From Gammaproteobacteria bacterium (GTDB lineage: Bacteria > Pseudomonadota > Gammaproteobacteria > Pseudomonadales > Halieaceae), in contig JAOUDU010000037.1 of the NCBI GenBank assembly GCA_029859085.1, positions 1 to 11,401 on the forward strand: a stretch of 11,401 nucleotides of DNA, given 5' to 3'. The number at the start of each line of letters is the position of its first letter. Positions within the stretch are counted from its first letter, which is position 1. Of this stretch, positions 1 through 7,025 are shown piece by piece. The notes beneath the pieces are model-generated. The model had not been told where the DNA came from. It did not search any database and was given only the letters and a program-made list of their open reading frames with translations. The translations under genes and the position numbers were made by a program.

Positions 1-20
1 CAGAGATTCCCGCTGCTCGG

Positions 21-638
21 CTATTGCTCTCCGGTCTCGCCCGGGCGCCCCTGCTGCTCGGCGCGGATCGCTTCCGCAATGGTTTCACTCAACTGGTATA
101 ACAAAGCACTGTAGGCTGCAGGAAGCGCGCCCGGCATCGGCTGTTCGGACGCCAGCGGTTGGGTGAACTGGCTGATGCGGTGGGTGAGGCTGGTGCCGTC
201 GCCGGCCCGGTACAGCAGCCAGTCCACGACCAGGGTCGCCTGGCCGTCGCGGGCATCCAGGTCCAGTATATTGATCCTGACCCCGTATTCCGGTGCCTGG
301 CGCAGATCCCAGGGGAAAAACTGCAGGTTTTCCGTGTGCAACAGCTGGGACAGGTTGAGCCCGACGACCCGCTTGACACCGTACTCCAGGGGCTCCGCCC
401 AGCGATCGGTGTCGGCCAGTTGCAACTGGTTGCCACCGCGGGTGTATACCAGGGCATTGCGGTTGAGGAATTCGGGAATATCGACCGGCCCGATACCCAG
501 GGAGGGTTGCTGGCCGCCGGTGGCTGGGGCGACGGCGGCGGTGAGCCGGTAGAAATTACTCGGCGGTGAGCTGCCGCAGGCGGTGAGGCACAGCAGCAGA
601 TACAGGCAGGGGATGATTCGATTCGGCTTGCAGGTCAT
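21..638 (-). CDS. PqiC-like ABC transport auxiliary lipoprotein
   Basis: This 205-residue lipoprotein has the form of the PqiC/DUF330 (ABC-type transport auxiliary component) family, which partners MCE-domain transporters and is thought to sit at the outer membrane facing the periplasm. The N-terminus has a basic start, a hydrophobic stretch at about 8-20 and a good lipobox, LTAC, with the lipidated cysteine at 21. The mature protein begins with a short Ser/Pro linker and the FYRL motif (29-32) typical of the family's first strand. The ATG at 638 overlaps the stop of the MCE gene (ATGA), and a strong AGAGGA ribosome site lies 6 bases upstream. It is the last gene of the MCE operon visible here and probably passes lipid to or from the MCE protein. 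The family call is from sequence pattern; the exact substrate is unknown. Confidence 0.88.
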   Translation of the reverse strand: MTCKPNRIIPCLYLLLCLTACGSSPPSNFYRLTAAVAPATGGQQPSLGIGPVDIPEFLNRNALVYTRGGNQLQLADTDRWAEPLEYGVKRVVGLNLSQLLHTENLQFFPWDLRQAPEYGVRINILDLDARDGQATLVVDWLLYRAGDGTSLTHRISQFTQPLASEQPMPGALPAAYSALLYQLSETIAEAIRAEQQGRPGETGEQ

Positions 639-1603
639 TGGTTGTCCTCTTGCTTGCCGCGCAGCAGCGCCTCGGGTTGCCGGTCCAGCATGCTGGCGAG
701 TTGCTGAATCGCCCGGCTGGCCAGGGTCAGCTCACGCAGGGCCTTGTCCAGCTGGTAGGCGGTGGCGGAGCCGGGCGCCACCAGGCTGTCGATATTTTTC
801 ATTGTGTCCTCGAAAGCCAGGATGGCATCACCGAGCATATCCAGGTTTTTCTGTGCGAGCAGTGAAAGCTTGGGCATCTCCGCGTTCGCCCCGGCCAGGG
901 CATCCGACGCATTGTCAAGTACGCCGTCCAGTTTCGGGCCGGAAGAGGCCAGCTGCGCCCTCAGCTCGCTGCTGAGGGCGCTGAGGGACACCAGGCTGTC
1001 CTCCAGCTTTGCCGGCAGGGTCTGGAAGGCGGGGTTTGTGACAAAGTCATTGAGTCCGTTGATGGTGCCTTCCAGCCGCGAGGCCAGTGCGGACAGATCG
1101 ATTTCCTCCACCTGTCGCGCCAGCAGTTCCAGATCGGTGGGGATGGTGGGGATCTGGGTGTATTCCGAGTCTATCTGCGCCAGTACCAGTGGTTTGTCCG
1201 GATGGAAGTCCAGCTGGATGTAGAGCAAACCGGTAAGCAGGCTCTGGGTCTTGAGCTGGGCGCGAAGGCCGCGTGCAATCAGCCCATCGGTGACGTCCTT
1301 GGTACTGCTGCCCAGGCGCTTGATATTCTGGCTGCTGAGTTGGGCCTCCACCAGCATGGTCAGTTCAAGGCTGTCGGCGTTCAGCATCAGTTCGACCTGG
1401 GTTACCTGCCCTATCTGCACCCCTCGCAATGCCACGGGAGCGCCGACGTTCAGGCCCTTGACGGAACCGTCGAACACCATGACCACCGTTTCCCGCGACT
1501 GGCCGAAGTTCGTGCCCAGGGCGAAAATGACTATCGTGATCCCGATCAGCAGGGCGCCCAGGACAAACGCCCCGATGGCGACGCTATGAGGCTGCTCACT
1601 CAT
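635..1603 (-). CDS. MlaD-family MCE domain protein
   Basis: This 322-residue protein is the substrate-binding MCE subunit of a lipid ABC transporter. A single transmembrane helix at about 9-30 anchors it in the inner membrane. One MCE domain follows at about 38-117, with the core GLNVGAPVALRGVQIGQV (50-67). A family-typical strand (GLLYIQLDF, 125-133) and the EY-x-x-IPTIP segment (147-155) come next. The C-terminal half is a long, largely helical region likely to form coiled coil, as in MCE proteins that build a periplasmic tube. Length and architecture fit the one-MCE-domain class that works with a PqiC-like lipoprotein, rather than multi-MCE PqiB or LetB. The start overlaps the ATPase stop by 8 bp. 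A GGAG lies 8 bases before the ATG. Its stop overlaps the lipoprotein start. The binding of phospholipid is inferred from the family. Confidence 0.92.
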   Translation of the reverse strand: MSEQPHSVAIGAFVLGALLIGITIVIFALGTNFGQSRETVVMVFDGSVKGLNVGAPVALRGVQIGQVTQVELMLNADSLELTMLVEAQLSSQNIKRLGSSTKDVTDGLIARGLRAQLKTQSLLTGLLYIQLDFHPDKPLVLAQIDSEYTQIPTIPTDLELLARQVEEIDLSALASRLEGTINGLNDFVTNPAFQTLPAKLEDSLVSLSALSSELRAQLASSGPKLDGVLDNASDALAGANAEMPKLSLLAQKNLDMLGDAILAFEDTMKNIDSLVAPGSATAYQLDKALRELTLASRAIQQLASMLDRQPEALLRGKQEDNQ

Positions 1604-2399
1604 GCTCCGGACTCCGTGTTTGTGCGGTTTTGGCGAGGCTGCCGCCCCGGGTGAGGAATTCCCTGACCACCGCCTGCTGGCTGTGGTCGCGCAGGTAGGC
1701 CGGGTCGCCGCAGTCGATCATGGTATGGCTGGTGGCGTCCAGGTAAACCGAGTTGGTGGCGATGGCGAAGATGCTTGCCAGTTCATGGGTGACGATGACC
1801 ACAGTGGCCCCGGTGGATTCCTTGAGCTCGAAGATCAGGTCGTCGAGCAGTCTGGAGCTGATCGGGTCGAGTCCGGCGGAGGGCTCATCGAAAAACAGTA
1901 TTTCCGGATCCAGCGCGATTGCCCGTGCCAGCGCGGCGCGCTTGAGCATGCCCCCGCTGATTTCGGCAGGGTAGTAGTCCTGGAAGCCCGCCAGCCCCAC
2001 CAGGGCCAGCTTGTAGGCGACAATGTCGGCAATTTCGCCCCGGCTGTAGGCGCTGTAGAGCTGCAGCGGCAGCGCGACATTTTCCGCCAGGGTCATGGCG
2101 CTGAACATGCCTCCCGTCTGGTATGTAATGCCCCAGCGCCGGCGGATCGCATCCCGCTGCTGCGCGCTGGCGCGGGTAAAACTTTCACCGCTGTAGAGTA
2201 TTTCGCCCGCCGCGGGCGCAACCAGGCCCAGCATGTGCTTGAGCAGGGTACTCTTGCCACAACCGCTGCCTCCCATGATCACAAAAATATCGCCGCGCCC
2301 GATATCGAAGTTGAGGTCGCGCTGGATGACGACCGGGCCATAGGCCATGGTGAGCTCGCGGATACTGATCAGGGGCGCGGGGGCAGGGGCGACAGTCAT
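1596..2399 (-). CDS. MlaF-type ABC transporter ATP-binding protein
   Basis: This 267-residue cytosolic ATPase powers the MCE lipid transporter and matches the usual MlaF length of about 270. All nucleotide-binding elements are visible: Walker A GGSGCGKST (43-51), Q-loop glutamine 94 in ITYQTGGMF, the signature ISGGMLKR (147-154) with the Gly-Met variant common in MlaF proteins, Walker B ILFFDEP (167-173), D-loop SAGLDP (174-179) and the switch histidine 205. The frame stays open far upstream inside the permease gene. The ATG at 2399 is chosen because it overlaps the permease stop (ATGA), the translated core begins there in register with homologues (ISIRELTMAYG), and the extra upstream frame is low-complexity Gly/Arg/Ala. 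No clear ribosome site precedes it, so coupling to the permease is likely. Confidence 0.95.
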   Translation of the reverse strand: MTVAPAPAPLISIRELTMAYGPVVIQRDLNFDIGRGDIFVIMGGSGCGKSTLLKHMLGLVAPAAGEILYSGESFTRASAQQRDAIRRRWGITYQTGGMFSAMTLAENVALPLQLYSAYSRGEIADIVAYKLALVGLAGFQDYYPAEISGGMLKRAALARAIALDPEILFFDEPSAGLDPISSRLLDDLIFELKESTGATVVIVTHELASIFAIATNSVYLDATSHTMIDCGDPAYLRDHSQQAVVREFLTRGGSLAKTAQTRSPEHE

Positions 2400-3526
2400 A
2401 TGTGCAGCTGCTGGCAGAGTATGTTGATGGCCGCGTCGGCCACAATCAGGTAGACGATCGCGGTGACGACTGCTTCCGTGGCCGCCTGGCCGACCGCGGC
2501 GGAACTCCTGCCCGAATTGATTCCCGCGCGGCACCCGGCCACGGCGATCAGCGCGGCGAAGACAACACTCTTGGCCAGGCCCACGGCCAGGTGGTTGACG
2601 GCCAGTGCATGTTCGGTCTGGCTGATATATTGCAGGGGGCTGATGCCCATGCCTCCGGCAACCACACCGCCCCCCACGATTCCCAGCAGGTTGGCGTAGA
2701 GGGTCAGCAGCGGCATTACCGCCATCAGGGCGAGAATGCGCGGGATCACCAGGAACTCCACCGGCGAAACCCCCAGGGTGGTAATGGCGTCGATTTCCTC
2801 GTTGGTCTGCATCGTGCCCAGCTGCGCCGCATAGGCCGCACCGGTGCGGCCTGCCATGACCACCGCGGTCATCAACGCGCCCATTTCCCGCAGGACACCG
2901 ATGCTCACCAGGTTGGCCACGTAGACACCGGCGCCGAACTGCTCCAGCTGCACCGCCCCCAGGTAGGCCAGGATCATGCCCACCAGCACACTGGTGAGGC
3001 TGATAATGCCCAGTGCATCGGGCCCCGCCTGGTAGGCGAAGTGGCGGAAATCCTGGAAGCGGGTATTCGATTTTCCCGTCACCAGCCGCGCCAGGGCGAT
3101 GCTGACTTCGCCGGTGAAGGCCAGCGACTCGCGCACCGCGCCGACAGCTTTGCCAAACAGTTGGCGCGGGCTCAGCCCTGCCAGCCAGCTGCCCCGCGAC
3201 GCCGCGGGCTGCTGGTGGGGTGCCACCGCGGTGGCCAGCGCGAGCAGCCTTTCGGCCCCCGGGGGGAGGTTGCGGGTGGTGAGCTCGATTCCCTCCTGCG
3301 CGCAGTGATTGTGACACTGCAGCAGGAACGCCACCAAAGTGGAATCCCATGGGCCCAGGGCAGTCCCGTCGATGAGCAACCGGGTGTGCGTGCCCGGCTG
3401 CAACTGCTCCCGGAGGGAGGCAAAGTCCGCCGCTTTCGAGCCCTGTACCCATCCGCCCGACAGCTCAAGCAGGGCGTCTTTGTCATTCTGTCGGGCAAGC
3501 CTTAAGCCGGCGGGCGCGTCGCTCAT
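2396..3526 (-). CDS. MlaE-type permease with fused N-terminal STAS domain
   Basis: This 376-residue protein is the membrane subunit of the MCE lipid transporter. The first ~100 residues form a soluble STAS-like (MlaB-like) domain (for example LLIDGTALGPWDSTLVAF, 50-67). In classical Mla systems this is a separate gene. Residues about 120-376 are the MlaE permease, with several hydrophobic helices and the family core AGRTGAAYAAQLGTM (225-239) followed by EEIDAI and the LGVSP...LVIPRILA segment (251-266). The start chosen is the ATG at 3526, which begins a natural STAS N-terminus. An in-frame GTG at 3586 would add 20 proline-rich residues and has a GGGGAG too close to it. Neither start has an ideal ribosome site. 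The gene ends in an ATGA overlap with the ATPase. Direction of lipid transport cannot be read from sequence. Confidence 0.92.
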   Translation of the reverse strand: MSDAPAGLRLARQNDKDALLELSGGWVQGSKAADFASLREQLQPGTHTRLLIDGTALGPWDSTLVAFLLQCHNHCAQEGIELTTRNLPPGAERLLALATAVAPHQQPAASRGSWLAGLSPRQLFGKAVGAVRESLAFTGEVSIALARLVTGKSNTRFQDFRHFAYQAGPDALGIISLTSVLVGMILAYLGAVQLEQFGAGVYVANLVSIGVLREMGALMTAVVMAGRTGAAYAAQLGTMQTNEEIDAITTLGVSPVEFLVIPRILALMAVMPLLTLYANLLGIVGGGVVAGGMGISPLQYISQTEHALAVNHLAVGLAKSVVFAALIAVAGCRAGINSGRSSAAVGQAATEAVVTAIVYLIVADAAINILCQQLHI

Positions 3527-3602
3527 GGGAGTGGGCAGCTTGTCTGGGATCGCCAGAGTGTAAGGGATCGGGCCCGGAAAGGCCACGCTCCCCGGGGGCC
3601 CA
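3523..3602 (-). other. Junction between the DUF3806-like gene and the MCE operon
   Basis: This short spacer separates two same-strand genes. It holds two copies of the self-complementary hexamer GGGCCC (3570-3575 and 3596-3601) that could pair across 20 bases, with a CCCCGGGG palindrome beside the second copy. No T-run follows, so it does not look like an intrinsic terminator and read-through into the operon is plausible. A 26-codon open frame starts at an ATG sharing one base with the upstream TAA stop (3603-3601) and stops at a TGA overlapping the permease ATG. It could serve re-initiation, or it could be chance. Confidence 0.4.
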
Positions 3603-4112
3603 TTATTGAAAAGGCACCGGTGGCCTCAGGGGGGCAATGATGTCGTAGGCCTTCTGGTAAATCTCCGCGACCGGGGTATGGCTGTCGGCTTCCTGGCGCC
3701 GGGAAATCATGGTGATTGGAAACAGGTACTCGTCGCTCTCCTTGTAGCGCAGGGCGCGGCTGCGGCCATGGGCGTCCTCGTAGATCACCCAGTGCATATC
3801 GAGAGCGGCGGCCAGCAGGTCGCCCATGACCACGCCCATCGCCTGCAATTCACGGGTCTGGTCCGGTTTGACCAGGCGCCGGTCCAGCAGCAACTGCAGT
3901 ATTTGCAGGTCATTGTTGCGGTCGCCGTTGAACCCCCGTCCCAATTGCAGAGACGCCAGCTCCTGCAGGGAATCGCGCTGCTGCGTCATGTATTGCAGAT
4001 CCAGGTCGGTCAGCTCGCTGATTCTCACCGTGTTCTGGGCGGCAACCGGGCCGGCCAGCAGCACGGCCGCGACCGTGGCCATGACCCAACCCGCCCATTT
4101 CCTTGTTGACAT
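3603..4112 (-). CDS. Secreted DUF3806-like protein
   Basis: This 169-residue exported protein has no assigned biochemical role. Residues 1-25 are a clear Sec signal peptide: basic MSTRK, a hydrophobic core at 7-20, and a likely cleavage after VAA (25/26). There is no lipobox, so the mature protein should be soluble in the periplasm. The mature part resembles the DUF3806 family, with a helical segment (LQILQLLLD, 69-77), then LQAMGVVMGDLLAAALDMHWVIYED (89-113) and a strand-rich end with LFPITMISRR (130-139). The family match is from memory of its pattern, so it is moderate. A strong AAGAGG ribosome site lies 8 bases before the ATG. It lies immediately upstream of, and in the same direction as, the MCE lipid transporter, so it may be co-transcribed, but a functional link is only a guess. 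Confidence 0.75.
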   Translation of the reverse strand: MSTRKWAGWVMATVAAVLLAGPVAAQNTVRISELTDLDLQYMTQQRDSLQELASLQLGRGFNGDRNNDLQILQLLLDRRLVKPDQTRELQAMGVVMGDLLAAALDMHWVIYEDAHGRSRALRYKESDEYLFPITMISRRQEADSHTPVAEIYQKAYDIIAPLRPPVPFQ

Positions 4113-4233
4113 ACCTTTTACCTCTTCGCTCGCTATCGCCTGCAGGCCCCTGTGACGGACCAGTCCGGCGGGATGGTCGCCGGCGCCCGGACCGGTATGG
4201 CACCGCGACCGCCTTCATTTTAGCCCAATTTGG

Positions 4234-4261
4234 TTGTCTTACAGCCATTGTCATGGATAAT
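4234..4261 (+). promoter_or_regulatory. Candidate sigma70 promoter of the dapA operon
   Basis: TTGTCT (4234-4239; four of six consensus bases) and GATAAT (4256-4261; five of six) are separated by 16 bp. This would place transcription start near 4268 and give a leader of about 59 bases before dapA. It is the best plus-strand promoter match in the divergent region, which is locally AT-richer than its surroundings. Prediction from sequence only. Confidence 0.45.
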
Positions 4262-4264
4262 GGC
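4244..4264. promoter_or_regulatory. 21-bp dyad across the dapA -10, candidate operator
   Basis: Half-sites GCCATT (4244-4249) and AATGGC (4259-4264) are perfect inverted repeats. TC (4251-4252) and GA (4256-4257) continue the symmetry around a centre at 4254, so 8 of 10 paired positions match. The dyad covers the candidate -10, a position suited to a repressor. The regulator is not identifiable from sequence. A chance repeat cannot be excluded. Confidence 0.3.
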
Positions 4265-4326
4265 GGACTTCCCCGGGTCGGGTCGATACCAGTGCCCGCG
4301 ACACGCGCAAAATTCGGAGACAGTGA

Positions 4327-5199
4327 ATGATTACCGGCAGTATAGTCGCCCTGGTTACCCCCATGCATGCTGACGGCAGCGTGGATTGGTCCGGGCTGGA
4401 GCGGCTGCTCGATCTTCACCTGGAGGCGGGAACCAGCGCGATCGGGGCGGTAGGTACCACCGGCGAAAGCGCCACCCTGAGCGTGGAGGAGCACTGCGAG
4501 GTGATCCGCCACTGCGTCGATTACCTGCGGGGGAGGCTGCCGGTGGTGGCCGGAACCGGCTCCAACTCCACCTGGGAGGCAATCGACCTTACCCGGGCGG
4601 CGGCCGAGGCGGGCGCGGCTGCCTGCCTGCTGGTGACACCCTATTACAATCGTCCCACCCAGCGCGGCCTGTACGAGCATTTCAAGGCTGTCGCCGCGGC
4701 GGTCAGTGTGCCCCAGATCCTCTATAATGTGCCCGGGCGAACCTGTGTCGATATGAGCAACGACACCGTGGTCCGGCTCGCCGAGCTGGAGAATATCACC
4801 GGGATCAAGGACGCGACCGGGGATCTGGCCCGGGGCCGGGAGTTGATCGGGCGTTGCGGCGAGCGCATTGCCGTCTACTCCGGGGATGACCCGACGGCGA
4901 TGGAACTCATGCTGGCGGGTGGGCGTGGCAATATCTCGGTGACCGCCAACGTCGCACCCGGGCCGATGGCTGAACTGTGTCGACTTGCCCTGGGTGGCGA
5001 CCGCGCCGGGGCGAGCGCCATCAATGAGGTCCTGACACCTCTTAACAGGGCCCTGTTTTTGGAGGCCAATCCCATTCCGGTCAAGTGGGCCCTGCATCAT
5101 ATGGGAATGATAGAAGAGGGGATACGCCTGCCGCTGACCCCCCTGGATGAGCGTTTTCGGGAACAGGTAAAAGCGGCTCTGGAGGCCGCGGGAATCTGA
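4327..5199 (+). CDS. dapA: 4-hydroxy-tetrahydrodipicolinate synthase
   Basis: This cytosolic TIM-barrel enzyme condenses pyruvate with aspartate semialdehyde, the first step of the diaminopimelate/lysine branch that feeds peptidoglycan and lysine. At 290 residues it is nearly the length of the E. coli enzyme, and numbering matches it. The Schiff-base lysine is K161 in GIKDATG. The catalytic triad is T44 (VGTTGES), Y133 (ILYNVPGR) and Y107 (TPYYNRP). The carboxylate-binding R138 is present. Residues of the E. coli lysine feedback site are mostly kept (S48, A49, H56, N80, E84, Y106), with V53 replacing H53, so lysine inhibition may persist in altered strength. GGAG at 4316-4319, 7 bases before the ATG, supports the start. 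The stop overlaps the bamC start by one base. Confidence 0.98.
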   Translation: MITGSIVALVTPMHADGSVDWSGLERLLDLHLEAGTSAIGAVGTTGESATLSVEEHCEVIRHCVDYLRGRLPVVAGTGSNSTWEAIDLTRAAAEAGAAACLLVTPYYNRPTQRGLYEHFKAVAAAVSVPQILYNVPGRTCVDMSNDTVVRLAELENITGIKDATGDLARGRELIGRCGERIAVYSGDDPTAMELMLAGGRGNISVTANVAPGPMAELCRLALGGDRAGASAINEVLTPLNRALFLEANPIPVKWALHHMGMIEEGIRLPLTPLDERFREQVKAALEAAGI

Positions 5200-6266
5200 T
5201 GGAGCATTCAGTCAAAATGGTGAAGTGGGTATTGCCACTGGCCCTTGTTTTGTTTTGCGGCGGGTGCGGATACCTGTTCGGCGACGAGGGGGTTTTCCGG
5301 GATAAGTCCAACGATTACAAGAAAGCCCGTGAGGTACCCTCGCTGCGGGTGCCCGAAGGCGAGAGCGATGCCTCCCTGGGAGAGATTTATCCGATACCTC
5401 CCATCACTGACACCATCCTGATGGCAGACAAGTTCGAAGTGCCCCGACCGGCTCCGCTTGATGTCACATCCGAGGACGAACAGGTAAAAATACAGAGCCT
5501 GGGTGACGAGAGCTGGGCGCTGGTAGCCACCGCGCCGGGCCAGGTCTGGCCCCAGGTGCGGGCGTTCCTGTCCTCCTCGCAGATACCCGTCGCCCGGGTG
5601 GATGCGAGCGCGGGCCTGATCGAGACCGGCTGGGTGAACCTGGAAGGCCAATCCATGGCCAGTCGCTTCCAGTTCCGCATCGACCAGGGCGTCCAGCGGG
5701 GCACCAGCGAACTTCACGTGCTGCAGATGAGCCAGGCTGGCGATGTGGCCAAATGGCCCGGGGTTTCCTCCGACCTGACCCAGGAGAAGGACATGCTGCG
5801 GGCGATATCCCAGTACATCGCCAACAGCACGGACTCAACCCCGGTATCGATGGTCGCGAACCAGGCTATCCATTCGGAGGGCAAGATCTCCATGCAGGAG
5901 GGGCCTGACGATGACATCTACATTCTGCTGAGCCTTCCCTATGACCGGGCCTGGGCTTCCGTGGGGCGCGCCATCGAAGAGTCCAATTTTGAGATTACCG
6001 ACCGCGACCGCAGCGCCGGAAAGTACTACGTGAAGTTTCTCGGCACCAAGTCCGCGGAGGAGGCGGGCTGGTTCGACTGGCTGCTCGGCGGTGACGAGGA
6101 CCCGATGGCCAACCAGGCCTTCGTGATCTCGGTGGAATCCGTCGATGCGCAGGACGTCTCGATCAGGGTTGCGCAGCAGGCCCCGCTGGAAGGGGGCGAA
6201 ACTGTGGCTCTGGAAAAGCGGGATGAACAGGCACTGCTGACGCTTATCAAGGGCAATATCGACTAG
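5199..6266 (+). CDS. bamC: Outer membrane protein assembly factor BamC (NlpB)
   Basis: This 355-residue lipoprotein of the BAM complex, which folds beta-barrel proteins into the outer membrane, is close to the 344 residues of E. coli BamC. A signal sequence (about 7-22) ends at a probable lipidated C23 in the context CGGC. The motif GYLFGDEGVFRDKSNDY (24-40) is the conserved segment that, in E. coli, packs against BamD. An extended linker to about 95 follows, then two helix-grip domains (about 96-210 and 236-350), the second opening with DDDIYILLSLPYDRAW. The ATG at 5199 overlaps the dapA stop (TGATG). An ATG at 5217 (residue 7) preceded by GGAG at 5201-5204 is an alternative start. Linkage to dapA is conserved in many gammaproteobacteria, which strengthens the call. 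Odd point: the lipobox lacks the usual Leu at -3. Confidence 0.93.
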   Translation: MEHSVKMVKWVLPLALVLFCGGCGYLFGDEGVFRDKSNDYKKAREVPSLRVPEGESDASLGEIYPIPPITDTILMADKFEVPRPAPLDVTSEDEQVKIQSLGDESWALVATAPGQVWPQVRAFLSSSQIPVARVDASAGLIETGWVNLEGQSMASRFQFRIDQGVQRGTSELHVLQMSQAGDVAKWPGVSSDLTQEKDMLRAISQYIANSTDSTPVSMVANQAIHSEGKISMQEGPDDDIYILLSLPYDRAWASVGRAIEESNFEITDRDRSAGKYYVKFLGTKSAEEAGWFDWLLGGDEDPMANQAFVISVESVDAQDVSIRVAQQAPLEGGETVALEKRDEQALLTLIKGNID

Positions 6267-7025
6267 ATGCGGTTTGCCTCACTCGGGTCCGGCAGCAAGG
6301 GTAATGCGACCCTGGTCCGGGCCGGCGATACCCTGCTGATGGTCGACTGCGGTTTCTCCCTGCGCGAAACCACCCGGCGGCTGGCGCGCCTCGACGTGCA
6401 ACCGGAGCAGCTGGACGCTATCGTGGTCACCCACGAGCACTCTGATCACTGTGCGGGTGTCGCGGCCCTTTCGCGCCGGTTCGGGATTCCCGTCTATCTC
6501 AGTCACGGCACCGCCGGCACCGGCCGCTGCGACGGCAGTCACCAGTTGTGCCGCTTCAACTCCGAAGACAGCTTCAGCGTCGGCTGCCTGGACATCAGGG
6601 CCGTGACGGTGCCCCACGACGCGGCGGAGCCCTGCCAGTTCCTGATTTCATGGGGAGAGCAGACCCTCGGTATCCTGACCGACCTCGGCAGCGTTACGCC
6701 CCATGTGCTGGACAGCTTCAGCCCGTGCCACAGCCTGCTGCTGGAATTCAACCACGATCTCCCGATGCTGCGATCAGGCAGCTATCCACCCGCGCTCAAG
6801 CAGCGCGTCGGCGGCGACTGGGGACATCTGAACAACACCCAGGCGGCGGAACTGTTGCGCCAGCTCGGCGGCGCGCGCAGCGGCCACCTGGTGGTTGCCC
6901 ATATCAGTGAAAACAACAACAGCCGGCAGAAAGCCGAGGAAGCGCTGCTGTCGGTGCTGGATTCGCTGGAGCGGGTGGTGTGGGCCGGGCAGGCGGAAGG
7001 CTTCGGTTGGCTCAGCGTGCTTTAG
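6267..7025 (+). CDS. WalJ/YycJ-like metallo-beta-lactamase-fold hydrolase
   Basis: This 252-residue cytosolic protein has a metallo-beta-lactamase fold. The N-terminus MRFASLGSGSKGNATLV is characteristic of the YycJ/WalJ/VicX family. Metal ligands are visible: THEHSDH (55-61; H56, H58, D60, H61), H117 in TVPHDA, D139 in LTDLG and H212 in AHISENNN. The HLNN segment (187-190) is also family-typical. Members are considered DNA or phosphoester nucleases of uncertain role, so a nuclease function is inference. The ATG directly abuts the bamC stop with no gap, which implies translational coupling. The same dapA-bamC-hydrolase order occurs in Pseudomonas, where purC comes next; purC is missing here. 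Its 3' end overlaps the convergent acyltransferase gene by 14 bp. Confidence 0.92.
   Translation: MRFASLGSGSKGNATLVRAGDTLLMVDCGFSLRETTRRLARLDVQPEQLDAIVVTHEHSDHCAGVAALSRRFGIPVYLSHGTAGTGRCDGSHQLCRFNSEDSFSVGCLDIRAVTVPHDAAEPCQFLISWGEQTLGILTDLGSVTPHVLDSFSPCHSLLLEFNHDLPMLRSGSYPPALKQRVGGDWGHLNNTQAAELLRQLGGARSGHLVVAHISENNNSRQKAEEALLSVLDSLERVVWAGQAEGFGWLSVL

Larger units (their letters stand above)
4113..4326. other. Divergent intergenic region of the DUF3806-like gene and dapA
   Basis: This 214-bp region lies between two genes that point away from each other, so it must supply promoters for both. On the plus side there is a fair sigma70-like promoter and a dyad, listed separately. On the minus side, TAAAAT at 4222-4217 is a possible -10 for the DUF3806-like gene, but no convincing -35 sits at the right distance. 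The part from 4135 to 4210 is GC-rich, with short imperfect repeats of CCGG/GCCGG type. I see no tRNA, riboswitch-like structure or reading frame worth calling. Confidence 0.5.

Noticed and set aside
2400..3452. Upstream extension of the ATPase frame through the whole permease gene, giving a 618-residue protein
   Set aside because: The extension is Gly/Arg/Ala/Pro-rich without domain features and lies inside a clear MlaE gene. The ATG at 2399 gives the normal MlaF length.
2402..3505. Long plus-strand open frame antisense to the permease gene
   Set aside because: It is a GC-rich shadow frame, rich in His/Gln/Gly/Arg with no motif, and the opposite strand holds an unmistakable permease.
3570..3601. 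GGGCCC repeats after the DUF3806-like gene as an intrinsic terminator
   Set aside because: The stem is short with a 20-base loop, and no T-run follows on the minus strand.
3910..5100. Long minus-strand open frame across the dapA promoter and dapA
   Set aside because: It covers dapA antisense and the divergent promoter region, has odd composition and no recognisable domain. dapA is certain.
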